From Jatrophihabitans sp. (GTDB taxonomy: Bacteria; Actinomycetota; Actinomycetes; Mycobacteriales; Jatrophihabitantaceae), in assembly GCA_004299665.1 (NCBI GenBank), contig SCQZ01000346.1, positions 1 through 6,971 on the forward strand: DNA of 6,971 bases, given 5' to 3'. A model generated the notes under the pieces. It was not told the DNA's origin. It searched no databases and saw nothing but the letters and a program-made list of their open reading frames with translations. Positions within the stretch are counted from its first letter, which is position 1; every line of letters begins with the position of its first letter. Below are positions 1-5,972 of the stretch, one piece after another. Both the position numbers and the translations under genes were made by a program.

Positions 1-2143
1 GCCGCAGCCGGGCGACCCGGTGCGCGATCTCGGCGTGCGTGCGGCTCAGCGCCGCCGTGACCTCGGTGCTGTCCAATGCACGCTCGACGAGCGGCACGAG
101 CACCGCCTCGTCGCTCGCCTCGTGCGGCAGGACCTCGTCCTGCACGCGCTGCGCCAGCCGCCGGGCCGGGCCGAGGTCGGGGCGTGCGGTCGAGAGCCGG
201 TCGGCGACGGTGCGGATCTCCTCGACCACGGGCAGGACGGCCTCGTGCTCGGCCCGCAGCCGCTGCGCGGTCGCGACGTCATCGCTGGACAGCGTCACCG
301 TGTGGGTGCGTGCCGGGAGCACCGCGACCAGCGCGATCGCGATGGCGAGGACGTCGATCAGCTCCTGCGCCAGGGCCCCCGCGGCCGGGGGGAGGAAGCC
401 GAGCGCGGCAACCGCCATCGCCGCGAGCGACGCGGCCATCCCGACCCCGACGGCCCACCAGGCGATCCGCCGGGCGCGCTGCACGATGAGGATGGCGTCG
501 GCGAGGGCGTCGACGCGGTCGACCGTCAGCACGACGTCCGCAGCCTCGGACGAGGCGGTGGCGCCGCGGGCCGCGAGCGCGACCCCGGCCCCGGCGACGG
601 CGAGCGCGGGTGCGTCGTTGATGCCGTCGCCGACCATGATCGTCGGCGCGGCGGCCGACTCCCGCTGCACCGCGGCCAGCTTCGCGCCCGGGTCGTGGTC
701 GGCGAGCACGGCGTCCACGCCGACGAGGTGGCCCACGGCGTCGGCGACGTCGGCCCGGTCGCCGGTGAGCAGCACCACCCGCCCGATACCGGAGGCGCGC
801 AGCGCACGGACCATCCGGCGGGCGTCCGGACGGATGGGATCTTGCAACAGCACCGCACCCGCCGGGCGCCCGTCGATGCCGACGTAGACGGCCAGCGAGC
901 CGTCCGACTCGGCGCGGCGCCGCACCCGCAGCGCCCATGCCGGCGGCTCGTCCCCGGCGATGAACGCCAGCTTCCCCAGGCGCACCGCCCGGCCCGCGAC
1001 GCGGCCCTGGATGCCGTACCCGGCGACCTCCTCGACCTCGTCCGGGAGCGGCAGCGGCACGTCGCCGACGGCCCCCGCGGTCACGATGCCGGCGGCCAGG
1101 GGGTGCGCCGACAACTGGTCGAGGGACGCGGCGAGCCGCAGCACCTCCGCCGCGGGGACGTCCTCGCCCGCCACGACGCCGGTCACCTGGGGCCGGCCCA
1201 CGGTGAGCGTGCCGGTCTTGTCGAACAGGACCACCCGCCCGTCCGCGAGGCGTTCCAGCGCGCCGCCGCCTTTGATGATCACACCCGCCCGGGCGGAGCG
1301 GGACAGCCCGGACATGATCGCGATGGGTGCGGCCAGCAGCAGCGGGCAGGGGGTGGCCACCACCAGGACCGCGACCGCGCGGACCGCGTCGCCCGACCAT
1401 GCCCACGCGATCGCCGCGAGGGCCAGGGCGGCCGGCACGAAGACGACCGCCAGGCGGTCCGCCAGCCGCACGAAGCGCGCCGAGGACGCCTGCGCCTGCT
1501 CGACGAGGCGCACGACCGCCGCGTAGGTCGAGTGCGCCGCGGTGGTCGTCGCGAGCAGTTCGGCCGGCCCTCCGGCGTTGACCACGCCGCTGCGCACGTC
1601 CTCGCCGACCTCGCGCTCGACCGGCAGCGCCTCGCCGGTCAGCGCGGACTCGTCCAGCACGGCGCGGGTCAGCAGGTGCCCGTCGGCCGGGACGACCTCG
1701 CCCGCGGCCACGACCACCCGGTCCCCCACGGCGATCGCATCGACCGGCACCTCGACCACCGCGTCGCCGACCCGGCGGCGGGCCGTTCCCGGTGCCCGCT
1801 GCACCAGCATGCTCAGGTCGCGCCGCGCCCGCGCGTCGGCCCTGGCCTCCAGCAGCCGGCCGGTCCCGAGCATCACCGCGATCATCGCCCCCGCGAACGG
1901 CTCGCCCACCGCCAGCGCGCCGGCCAGCGCCAGCACGGCGACGACGTCGACGCTCGGCTCGCGCCGCCGCAACGCCGCGCCCAGCAGCCAGAGCGAGTAG
2001 CCGAGCCCGAGGACCGCTGCCGCCGCCCAGAGGACATCCGCGACCGTCCCCCCGTGCAGCAGCCAGGCGAGCACCCCCGCGGCCAGCAGGCCGGTCGACG
2101 ATGCCGCGAACAACGTCACGCCGTGGCGGCGCACCCAGCCCAT
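1..2143 (-). CDS. P1B-5-type metal-transporting P-type ATPase with C-terminal hemerythrin-like domain (C-terminus cut by window edge)
   Basis: An ATP-driven membrane pump that moves transition-metal ions out of the cytoplasm. 714 codons are visible, without a stop. There is no N-terminal metal-binding domain: the protein goes straight into four helices (about residues 8-95). The actuator domain has TGE at 169-171. The metal-site helix has TPC(X)6P (T264, C266, P273). The phosphorylated aspartate is D308 in DKTGTLT, the nucleotide-domain HP is H347-P348, and the hinge GDGIND is 505-510. Two last helices lie at about 560-583 and 590-611. TPC rather than CPC or SPC marks the P1B-5 class, which has been linked to Ni/Fe transport; the substrate here is inferred. 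Residues from about 618 look like a hemerythrin (HHE) domain: H633, H674 with D678/E679, H703 and H708. ATG at 2143 was chosen because the first helix follows it. GTG at 2173 is an alternative (GGAGG only 2 bases before it), and the frame reads protein-like further upstream. Divergent from arcA. Confidence 0.93.
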   Translation of the reverse strand, partial: MGWVRRHGVTLFAASSTGLLAAGVLAWLLHGGTVADVLWAAAAVLGLGYSLWLLGAALRRREPSVDVVAVLALAGALAVGEPFAGAMIAVMLGTGRLLEARADARARRDLSMLVQRAPGTARRRVGDAVVEVPVDAIAVGDRVVVAAGEVVPADGHLLTRAVLDESALTGEALPVEREVGEDVRSGVVNAGGPAELLATTTAAHSTYAAVVRLVEQAQASSARFVRLADRLAVVFVPAALALAAIAWAWSGDAVRAVAVLVVATPCPLLLAAPIAIMSGLSRSARAGVIIKGGGALERLADGRVVLFDKTGTLTVGRPQVTGVVAGEDVPAAEVLRLAASLDQLSAHPLAAGIVTAGAVGDVPLPLPDEVEEVAGYGIQGRVAGRAVRLGKLAFIAGDEPPAWALRVRRRAESDGSLAVYVGIDGRPAGAVLLQDPIRPDARRMVRALRASGIGRVVLLTGDRADVADAVGHLVGVDAVLADHDPGAKLAAVQRESAAAPTIMVGDGINDAPALAVAGAGVALAARGATASSEAADVVLTVDRVDALADAILIVQRARRIAWWAVGVGMAASLAAMAVAALGFLPPAAGALAQELIDVLAIAIALVAVLPARTHTVTLSSDDVATAQRLRAEHEAVLPVVEEIRTVADRLSTARPDLGPARRLAQRVQDEVLPHEASDEAVLVPLVERALDSTEVTAALSRTHAEIAHRVARLR

Positions 2144-2238
2144 GCGTCCATGGTCCCAGGCGGCGCGCCGCACGGCCTCCGGCGAAAGCCCCGCCGGGGT
2201 GCGGACGTACGGCCCTGGGTCCGGGCCGCGACCCGGCC

Positions 2239-2250
2239 TACCGTCGTGAC
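2239..2250 (+). promoter_or_regulatory. Candidate leaderless promoter (-10 hexamer) for arcA
   Basis: TACCGT at 2239-2244 fits the actinobacterial -10 pattern TANNNT. It ends six bases before the arcA ATG, which places transcription start on or next to the A of ATG. There is no purine-rich ribosome site in front of the gene, which agrees with a leaderless mRNA. No convincing -35 box is visible. A short inverted repeat (CCGGG at 2221-2225, CCCGG at 2232-2236) lies just upstream and could be an operator, but is unremarkable at this G+C. The whole 107-bp gap between the divergent ATPase and arcA starts is 2144-2250; I saw no clear -10 for the ATPase. Confidence 0.45.
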
Positions 2251-3492
2251 ATGGCCGCCGCCGCGATCCCCACTGAGTTCGGCGTCCATTCCGAGGTGGG
2301 CACGCTGCGCGCTGCGGTCCTGCACCGTCCCGGCCTGGAACTGAGCAGGCTCACCCCCCGCAACATCGCCGAACTGCTCTTCGACGACGTGATGTGGGCG
2401 AAGAAGGCCAAGGAGGAGCACGACGTCTTCGCCGAGGCGCTGCGGGAGCGGGGTGTAGAGGTCCACTACTTCGCCCACCTGCTGGCCCAGACGCTGGACG
2501 TCCCGCACGGGCGCGCGTTCGTCCTGGACCGGCTGTGCACCCCCGACATGCTCGGGCCCAGCCTGGTCGGACCGCTGCGCGAGTTGCTGGACGACCTCGA
2601 CGGCCCGGCCCTGGCCGACCACCTCGTCGGCGGCGTGCTCAAGGAGGACCTGCACCCGATGCGGGCCCGCAGCCTCACCTGGGACGTGCTCACCGCCGAC
2701 GACTTCCTGCTGCCGCCGCTGCCGAACTCGCTGTTCCAGCGGGACACCTCGTGCTGGATCTACGACGCGCTCACGGTCAACACCATGGCCAAGCAGGCGC
2801 GGCGGCGCGAGACGCTGCACCACCGCGCCGTGTACCGGTTCCACCCGCTGTTCGCCGACGCGAGCTTCCCGGTCCTGTTCGGCGACACGGACCAGCGCCA
2901 GTTGCGGGCCAGCATCGAGGGCGGCGACGTGCACGTGCTCGGCGGCGGCGTCGTACTGGTCGGCATGGGGGAGCGGACCGCCCCGATGGCCGTCGAGCAA
3001 CTCGCCCAGGCGCTGTTCGCGGCGGGGCAGGCGCACACCGTCGTCGCCCTGGAACTGCCGCGTTCCCACGCGATGATGCACCTGGACACGGCCATGACGA
3101 TGGTCGACCGCGCGACCTTCGTGCTCTACCCGTACCTCGATGCCGCGTTGCGCTCGTGGACGGTGACCCCCGCGCAGGAGCCGGGCGGGCTCGAGGTGCA
3201 CCGCAACGAGGACCTGTGGGGTGCGCTGGCCGCCGCGCTCGAGGTGGAGTCGCTCACCCTGCTCGCGGTCGACGCGGACGCGCGGGCGGTGGAGCGCGAG
3301 CAGTGGGACGACGGCACCAACTACCTCGCGATCGCCCCCGGCGTGGTGCTCGGCTACGACCGCAACGTGGCCACCAACACCATGCTGCGCAAGCACGGCA
3401 TCGAGGTCGTCACCGTTCTGGGCAGCGAACTGGGCCGGGGACGGGGCGGGCCGCGCTGCATGACCTGCCCGATCCGCCGCGACCCGGCCTGA
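2251..3492 (+). CDS. arcA: Arginine deiminase
   Basis: Cytoplasmic enzyme that hydrolyses L-arginine to L-citrulline and ammonia, first step of the arginine deiminase pathway. It has 413 residues, the usual family length. The N-terminus FGVHSEVGTLRAAVLHRPG is typical of the family. The catalytic residues of guanidino-modifying enzymes are all present in order: D165 (FQRDT), E223 (EGGD), H277 and D279 (MHLDT), and the nucleophile C403 in GGPRCM near the C-terminus. C406 makes a CxxC with C403. ATG 2251 is preferred because the conserved N-terminal block begins about ten residues later and a -10 hexamer ends six bases before it; the open frame upstream is only antisense to the ATPase. It faces carbamate kinase tail-to-tail 21 bp away instead of forming the common arcABC operon. 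No ornithine carbamoyltransferase is visible. Function is confident; regulation is inferred. Confidence 0.97.
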   Translation: MAAAAIPTEFGVHSEVGTLRAAVLHRPGLELSRLTPRNIAELLFDDVMWAKKAKEEHDVFAEALRERGVEVHYFAHLLAQTLDVPHGRAFVLDRLCTPDMLGPSLVGPLRELLDDLDGPALADHLVGGVLKEDLHPMRARSLTWDVLTADDFLLPPLPNSLFQRDTSCWIYDALTVNTMAKQARRRETLHHRAVYRFHPLFADASFPVLFGDTDQRQLRASIEGGDVHVLGGGVVLVGMGERTAPMAVEQLAQALFAAGQAHTVVALELPRSHAMMHLDTAMTMVDRATFVLYPYLDAALRSWTVTPAQEPGGLEVHRNEDLWGALAAALEVESLTLLAVDADARAVEREQWDDGTNYLAIAPGVVLGYDRNVATNTMLRKHGIEVVTVLGSELGRGRGGPRCMTCPIRRDPA

Positions 3493-3503
3493 GCGATCCG
3501 GGC

Positions 3504-3535
3504 CGTGCCGCGATCACGGCACGATCGCCGTGCCG
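3504..3535. terminator. Overlapping alternative hairpins between convergent arcA and arcC (possible bidirectional terminator)
   Basis: The 7-base arm CGTGCCG occurs at 3504-3510 and again at 3529-3535, and its reverse complement CGGCACG at 3517-3523. The middle arm can therefore pair with either outer arm, giving one of two 7-bp stems with loops of 6 or 5 bases. The element sits just after the arcA stop and covers the last codons and stop of arcC. There is no T-run, so classical intrinsic termination is unproven; its position between convergent genes is the main argument. Confidence 0.45.
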
Positions 3536-4428
3536 GCGGTGCCGGCCAGGACCGCCGCGGCCTGCCCGAGCGCGCCGACGACGGCCGGGCGGCCGGTGGC
3601 GCCGACGAACTGGCGGCACGCCGCGATCTTGGGGCCCATCGATCCGGCGGGGAAGCGGGACTCGTCGAGGTCCGCGACCCGCAGCCGGGCGATCGGCGCG
3701 GCCCGCGGCGTGCCGAACTCGCTCATCACGGCCGGGACGTCGGTCAGCACCACCAGCCGGTCGGCGTCCAACCGCTGCGCGAGCAGGGCGGCGGTGAGGT
3801 CCTTGTCGACGACGGCGTCGACGCCGCACAGCCGGCCGTTCCCGTCCTCGACCACCGGGATGCCGCCGCCCCCGGCACAGATCACGGCGGCGCCGCCGCG
3901 CAGCAGGTGGGCGACCTGCTCCAACTCGACGATCCGCACCGGCCGCGGCGAGGGCACCACCCGCCGCCACGCCTGCCCGCCCGGGCCGTCCGGCGCGACG
4001 GTCCAGCCGTGGCGCGCGGCCATCCGGGCGGCCTGCGCCTCGTCGTAGACCGGCCCGATGAACTTCGTCGGGTGCGCGAACGCGCCGTCGTCCGGGTCGA
4101 CGACGGTCTGGGTGACCAGGGCGGCCACCGGCCGGCGCGCGCCGGCGCCGCGCAACGCCTGCGCGAGCCAGTAGCCGATCATCCCCTGGGTCTGGGCGCC
4201 GAGGGTGTCCAGCGGATAGGGGTGCGCGAGGTCGGGGTCGGCGCCGCTCTGCACGGCGAGCAGCCCCACCTGCGGCCCGTTGCCGTGGCAGAGCACGACC
4301 TCGTGCGTGGCCGTCAGCGGGGCCAGCGCCTCGGCGGCCTGGCGGACGTGGTGCTGCTGGATGCCGGCCTCGGGACGTTCACCGCGCTCGAGCAGCGCGT
4401 TGCCGCCCAGCGCCACCACGATCCGCAT
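3514..4428 (-). CDS. arcC: Carbamate kinase
   Basis: Cytoplasmic amino-acid-kinase-fold enzyme that transfers phosphate between carbamoyl phosphate and ADP, yielding ATP, ammonia and CO2; the ATP-forming last step of the arginine deiminase route. It has 304 residues, close to the usual 310. Family blocks are seen in order: VALGGNAL (5-12), HGNGPQVG (48-55), QGMIGYWL (81-88), PTKFIGP (120-126), AGGGGIPV (185-192), DKDLTA with K209 (208-213), LTDVPAV (228-234) and GSMGPK (262-267). The start is ATG 4428 because the conserved strand MRIVVALGG begins there; the open frame further upstream lies over the neighbouring small gene. It begins 20 bp after the end of that membrane-protein gene on the same strand, so the two are probably one transcript. 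It converges on arcA. Without a visible ornithine carbamoyltransferase, the source of carbamoyl phosphate must be encoded elsewhere. Confidence 0.96.
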   Translation of the reverse strand: MRIVVALGGNALLERGERPEAGIQQHHVRQAAEALAPLTATHEVVLCHGNGPQVGLLAVQSGADPDLAHPYPLDTLGAQTQGMIGYWLAQALRGAGARRPVAALVTQTVVDPDDGAFAHPTKFIGPVYDEAQAARMAARHGWTVAPDGPGGQAWRRVVPSPRPVRIVELEQVAHLLRGGAAVICAGGGGIPVVEDGNGRLCGVDAVVDKDLTAALLAQRLDADRLVVLTDVPAVMSEFGTPRAAPIARLRVADLDESRFPAGSMGPKIAACRQFVGATGRPAVVGALGQAAAVLAGTAGTAIVP

Positions 4429-4448
4429 CGGCCCATCCCACCACGGGT

Positions 4449-4676
4449 TCAGCCCAGGCGTCGCCCGCGCAGCAGGTACACCAGGGGCAGCACACCCCCG
4501 GAGTTGACCACGGCCAGCGCCACGGCCCACACGAGCTTGGGGCCGCGCACCGCCGCGCGCGGCTGCCGGGACAGGTCCACTAGGGCGGCGACCTTCAAGC
4601 CGGTGTCGAACGCCGCGCCCACCAGGATGGCCTGACGCAGGCGGGGGTCCAGGTCGCGCCAGCGCTTGTTCGTCAT
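4449..4676 (-). CDS. Small two-helix membrane protein, DUF5652-like
   Basis: A 75-residue protein of unknown function. It has a polar basic start (TNKRWRDLDPRLRQ), a first hydrophobic helix at about 14-34, a short linker RQPRAAVRGPK (37-47), a second helix at about 47-69 containing VNSGG, and a basic tail GRR. The pattern 'RGPK-W-A-ALA-VNS-G--PL-Y---GRR' resembles small actinobacterial proteins annotated DUF5652 and the N-terminal membrane part of PLDc-type proteins; this assignment is from memory of the pattern, not from a search. ATG 4676 gives the full conserved N-terminus. It lies 20 bp upstream of arcC on the same strand and is likely co-transcribed with it, and is divergent from the methyltransferase gene. 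A role with arcC (for example as a membrane partner) is only a guess from position. Confidence 0.82.
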   Translation of the reverse strand: MTNKRWRDLDPRLRQAILVGAAFDTGLKVAALVDLSRQPRAAVRGPKLVWAVALAVVNSGGVLPLVYLLRGRRLG

Positions 4677-4705
4677 GGCACCACTGTCGCACGCCGCGTG
4701 CTGCG

Positions 4706-4724
4706 CCGCCGGTGTCGCCGGCGG
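4706..4724. promoter_or_regulatory. Perfect inverted repeat in the divergent gap (possible operator)
   Basis: CCGCCGG at 4706-4712 and CCGGCGG at 4718-4724 form a perfect 7-bp inverted repeat around a 5-base centre. It is in the 71-bp gap between the divergent starts of the small membrane-protein gene (4676) and the methyltransferase gene (4748), about 24-42 bases before the predicted methyltransferase transcript start, where a regulator could act. All-G+C palindromes arise easily in such DNA, so support is modest. Confidence 0.25.
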
Positions 4725-4735
4725 GCCGGCCTGGT

Positions 4736-4747
4736 TATGGTCGATCC
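4736..4747 (+). promoter_or_regulatory. Candidate leaderless promoter (-10 hexamer) for the methyltransferase gene
   Basis: TATGGT at 4736-4741 matches TANNNT and ends six bases before the ATG at 4748, the same geometry as at arcA and vapB. It is a locally A/T-richer spot in a G+C-rich gap, and no Shine-Dalgarno sequence precedes the ATG. It also argues for starting the gene at 4748 rather than at an upstream in-frame codon at 4712. Confidence 0.5.
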
Positions 4748-5644
4748 ATGCGCGCCGGCCTGCTCCCCCGCGACCTGCACACCAGCGAACGGCCCAGCAC
4801 CACGGCCCAGTGGACCACGCTCGCCCGGGCGCTGGAGCTGCGGCGCCCGGCGGCCCAGCGCATCGTGACCGACGCGTTCGCGTCGGTCTTCCTGACGCCG
4901 CCGTACCGCAGGCTGCTGCGGGCGCTGGCGGCGGGCGGCCCGGTGGTGCGGCTGTCCGAGCGCCACGAACTGGCCGGCATGTCCACGTACGTGCTGTGCC
5001 GGCACCGCTTCATCGACGATCACCTGACGGCCGAACTGCGCGACGGGGCCGAACAGGTGGTGCTGCTCGGCGCCGGCTACGACAGCCGCGCCTACCGGTT
5101 CGCGGACCTGCTGGCCGGGCGTCCCGTGCACGAGGTCGACCTCGCACCGCTGTCCCGGCGCAAGGCCGGGATCGTCGCGGCGAACCGGCAGCTGTTCGGC
5201 CCCACCGCGATCCGCCGGGTCGAGATCGACTTCCGGGTCGACTCGCTGGCCGAGCGGTTGCTCGACGCCGGCTTCTCCGTCGGGGCGCGCACGTTCGTGG
5301 TGTGGGAGGGCGTGAGCATGTACCTGTCCCGCGAGGCGATAACCGCCACGCTCGGCACGCTGCGGGAGGTGTGCGGCTCGGGATCGGTCCTCGCCATGGA
5401 CTGGCTCGACCACCTCGCCGGGTGGCGCCCGGTCGACTCGCTGCGCCGCGCCGGGATCGGCTCGGTGCGCCTCATCGGCGAGCCGGTCACGTTCCCCGCC
5501 TCCGTCGGGCAGGCCGCCGCGTTGCTCGCCGGGTGCGGATTCGCCGTCACCGACCTCGCCGACGCCGCCGAGATGACGCGCCGCTACGCCACCGACGGCC
5601 GCAGCAGCGACCGGGCCGTCTACGTCCTCGCCGCGCGGCTCTGA
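4748..5644 (+). CDS. S-adenosylmethionine-dependent methyltransferase, TIGR00027/LCM family
   Basis: Class I methyltransferase that would transfer a methyl group from S-adenosylmethionine; the substrate is not predictable. It has 298 residues, usual for this family, which is expanded in mycobacteria and other actinomycetes. The N-terminal helix region (TAQWTTLARALELRRP, then DAFASVFLTPPYR) is typical. The cofactor-binding motif is VVLLGAGYDSR, with G108-A-G110 and D112-S-R114. A following acidic strand EVDLAPLSRRK holds the ribose-binding acidic residue, and WEGVSMYL (E187-Y192) is the family block just past the Rossmann core. The family resembles leucine carboxyl methyltransferases (PF04072). 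The start at ATG 4748 is supported by a -10 hexamer six bases upstream; an alternative in-frame start at 4712 would add 12 residues. It is divergent from the arcC unit and ends 28 bp before vapB. No neighbour suggests a pathway. Confidence 0.92.
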   Translation: MRAGLLPRDLHTSERPSTTAQWTTLARALELRRPAAQRIVTDAFASVFLTPPYRRLLRALAAGGPVVRLSERHELAGMSTYVLCRHRFIDDHLTAELRDGAEQVVLLGAGYDSRAYRFADLLAGRPVHEVDLAPLSRRKAGIVAANRQLFGPTAIRRVEIDFRVDSLAERLLDAGFSVGARTFVVWEGVSMYLSREAITATLGTLREVCGSGSVLAMDWLDHLAGWRPVDSLRRAGIGSVRLIGEPVTFPASVGQAAALLAGCGFAVTDLADAAEMTRRYATDGRSSDRAVYVLAARL

Positions 5645-5650
5645 GTGCCT

Positions 5651-5675
5651 GCATGCCTGCTAGCATGAACGCATG
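5651..5675 (+). promoter_or_regulatory. Promoter and GCATG repeat operator of the toxin-antitoxin operon
   Basis: GCATG occurs three times on the plus strand at 5651-5655, 5663-5667 and 5671-5675, the last running into the antitoxin start codon. CATGC at 5652-5656 and GCATG at 5663-5667 also form an inverted repeat with a 6-base spacer. The -10 candidate TAGCAT (5661-5666, TANNNT) overlaps the second copy and ends six bases before the ATG. Ribbon-helix-helix antitoxins commonly bind short repeats over their own promoter, so autorepression here is likely but inferred. Confidence 0.5.
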
Positions 5676-5972
5676 ACACAGCTGACCATCCGTCTCCACG
5701 ACGACCTGGTTGCGCGGTTGCGGCTCGCCGCCGATGCTCGGGGCACGAGCGTGAACGGATTCGTGGTCGCGGTCCTCGATGCCGCGACGAACCCCGACCT
5801 CGCAGGGGCCGACGCGCAGCGCGTGCGAGAGCGCCTCGCCGCCGCCGGGCTGCTGGCCGACATCGCTCCGCGGGCGGGCGCGCGGCCGTCATCACGGGCG
5901 GTGGCGACCGCACGCAGGGCCGCGGGCACCGGTAGGCGGCTGGCCGACCTGGTGAGCAACGGGCGGGAATGA
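5673..5972 (+). CDS. vapB: Ribbon-helix-helix antitoxin (VapB/FitA-like)
   Basis: A 99-residue DNA-binding antitoxin expected to neutralise the downstream PIN toxin and repress the operon. Residues 1-38 look like a ribbon-helix-helix fold: strand QLTIRLHDDL, helix VARLRLAADARG, then TSVNGFVVAVLDAA. This is the FitA/VapB-type pattern with a strand of alternating polar and hydrophobic residues. The rest (about 40-99) is Ala/Arg-rich and ends with a helix RRLADLVSNGRE; in this class the C-terminal part wraps round the toxin. The start at 5673 is set by the N-terminal strand and a -10 hexamer six bases upstream. Its stop overlaps the toxin start (ATGA), implying translational coupling. The sequence identifies the fold well but not the precise VapB subfamily. 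Confidence 0.85.
   Translation: MTQLTIRLHDDLVARLRLAADARGTSVNGFVVAVLDAATNPDLAGADAQRVRERLAAAGLLADIAPRAGARPSSRAVATARRAAGTGRRLADLVSNGRE

Noticed and set aside
279..1406. 375-codon minus-strand frame within the ATPase region
   Set aside because: Wrong frame: low-complexity Arg/Gly/Ala sequence, whereas the neighbouring frame has every P-type ATPase motif without a stop.
2144..2250. Possible dormancy-regulator or metal-repressor box in the ATPase/arcA gap
   Set aside because: Only short, G+C-only inverted repeats (such as CCGGG/CCCGG) were found; none matches a regulator consensus I could name.
20..2344. 774-codon open frame on the plus strand over the metal-pump gene
   Set aside because: It is codon-for-codon in register with the antisense of the ATPase. 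It is rich in Arg, Asp, Gly and His with no recognisable domain, which is what the complement of a very G+C-rich gene produces.
2116..3396. 426-codon minus-strand frame opposite arcA
   Set aside because: Antisense shadow of a gene with complete catalytic residues. The translation shows no family pattern.
2394..3797. 467-codon plus-strand frame across arcA and arcC
   Set aside because: Runs out of frame over the end of one real gene and antisense to another; extreme Arg/Ala/Gly composition.
3505..4635. 376-codon plus-strand frame opposite arcC
   Set aside because: Antisense to the complete carbamate kinase; no recognisable domain.
4429..4692. N-terminal extension of carbamate kinase up to 4692
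   Set aside because: The extra 88 residues are out of frame with the small membrane-protein gene they cover and lack family features; the conserved kinase N-terminus starts at 4428.
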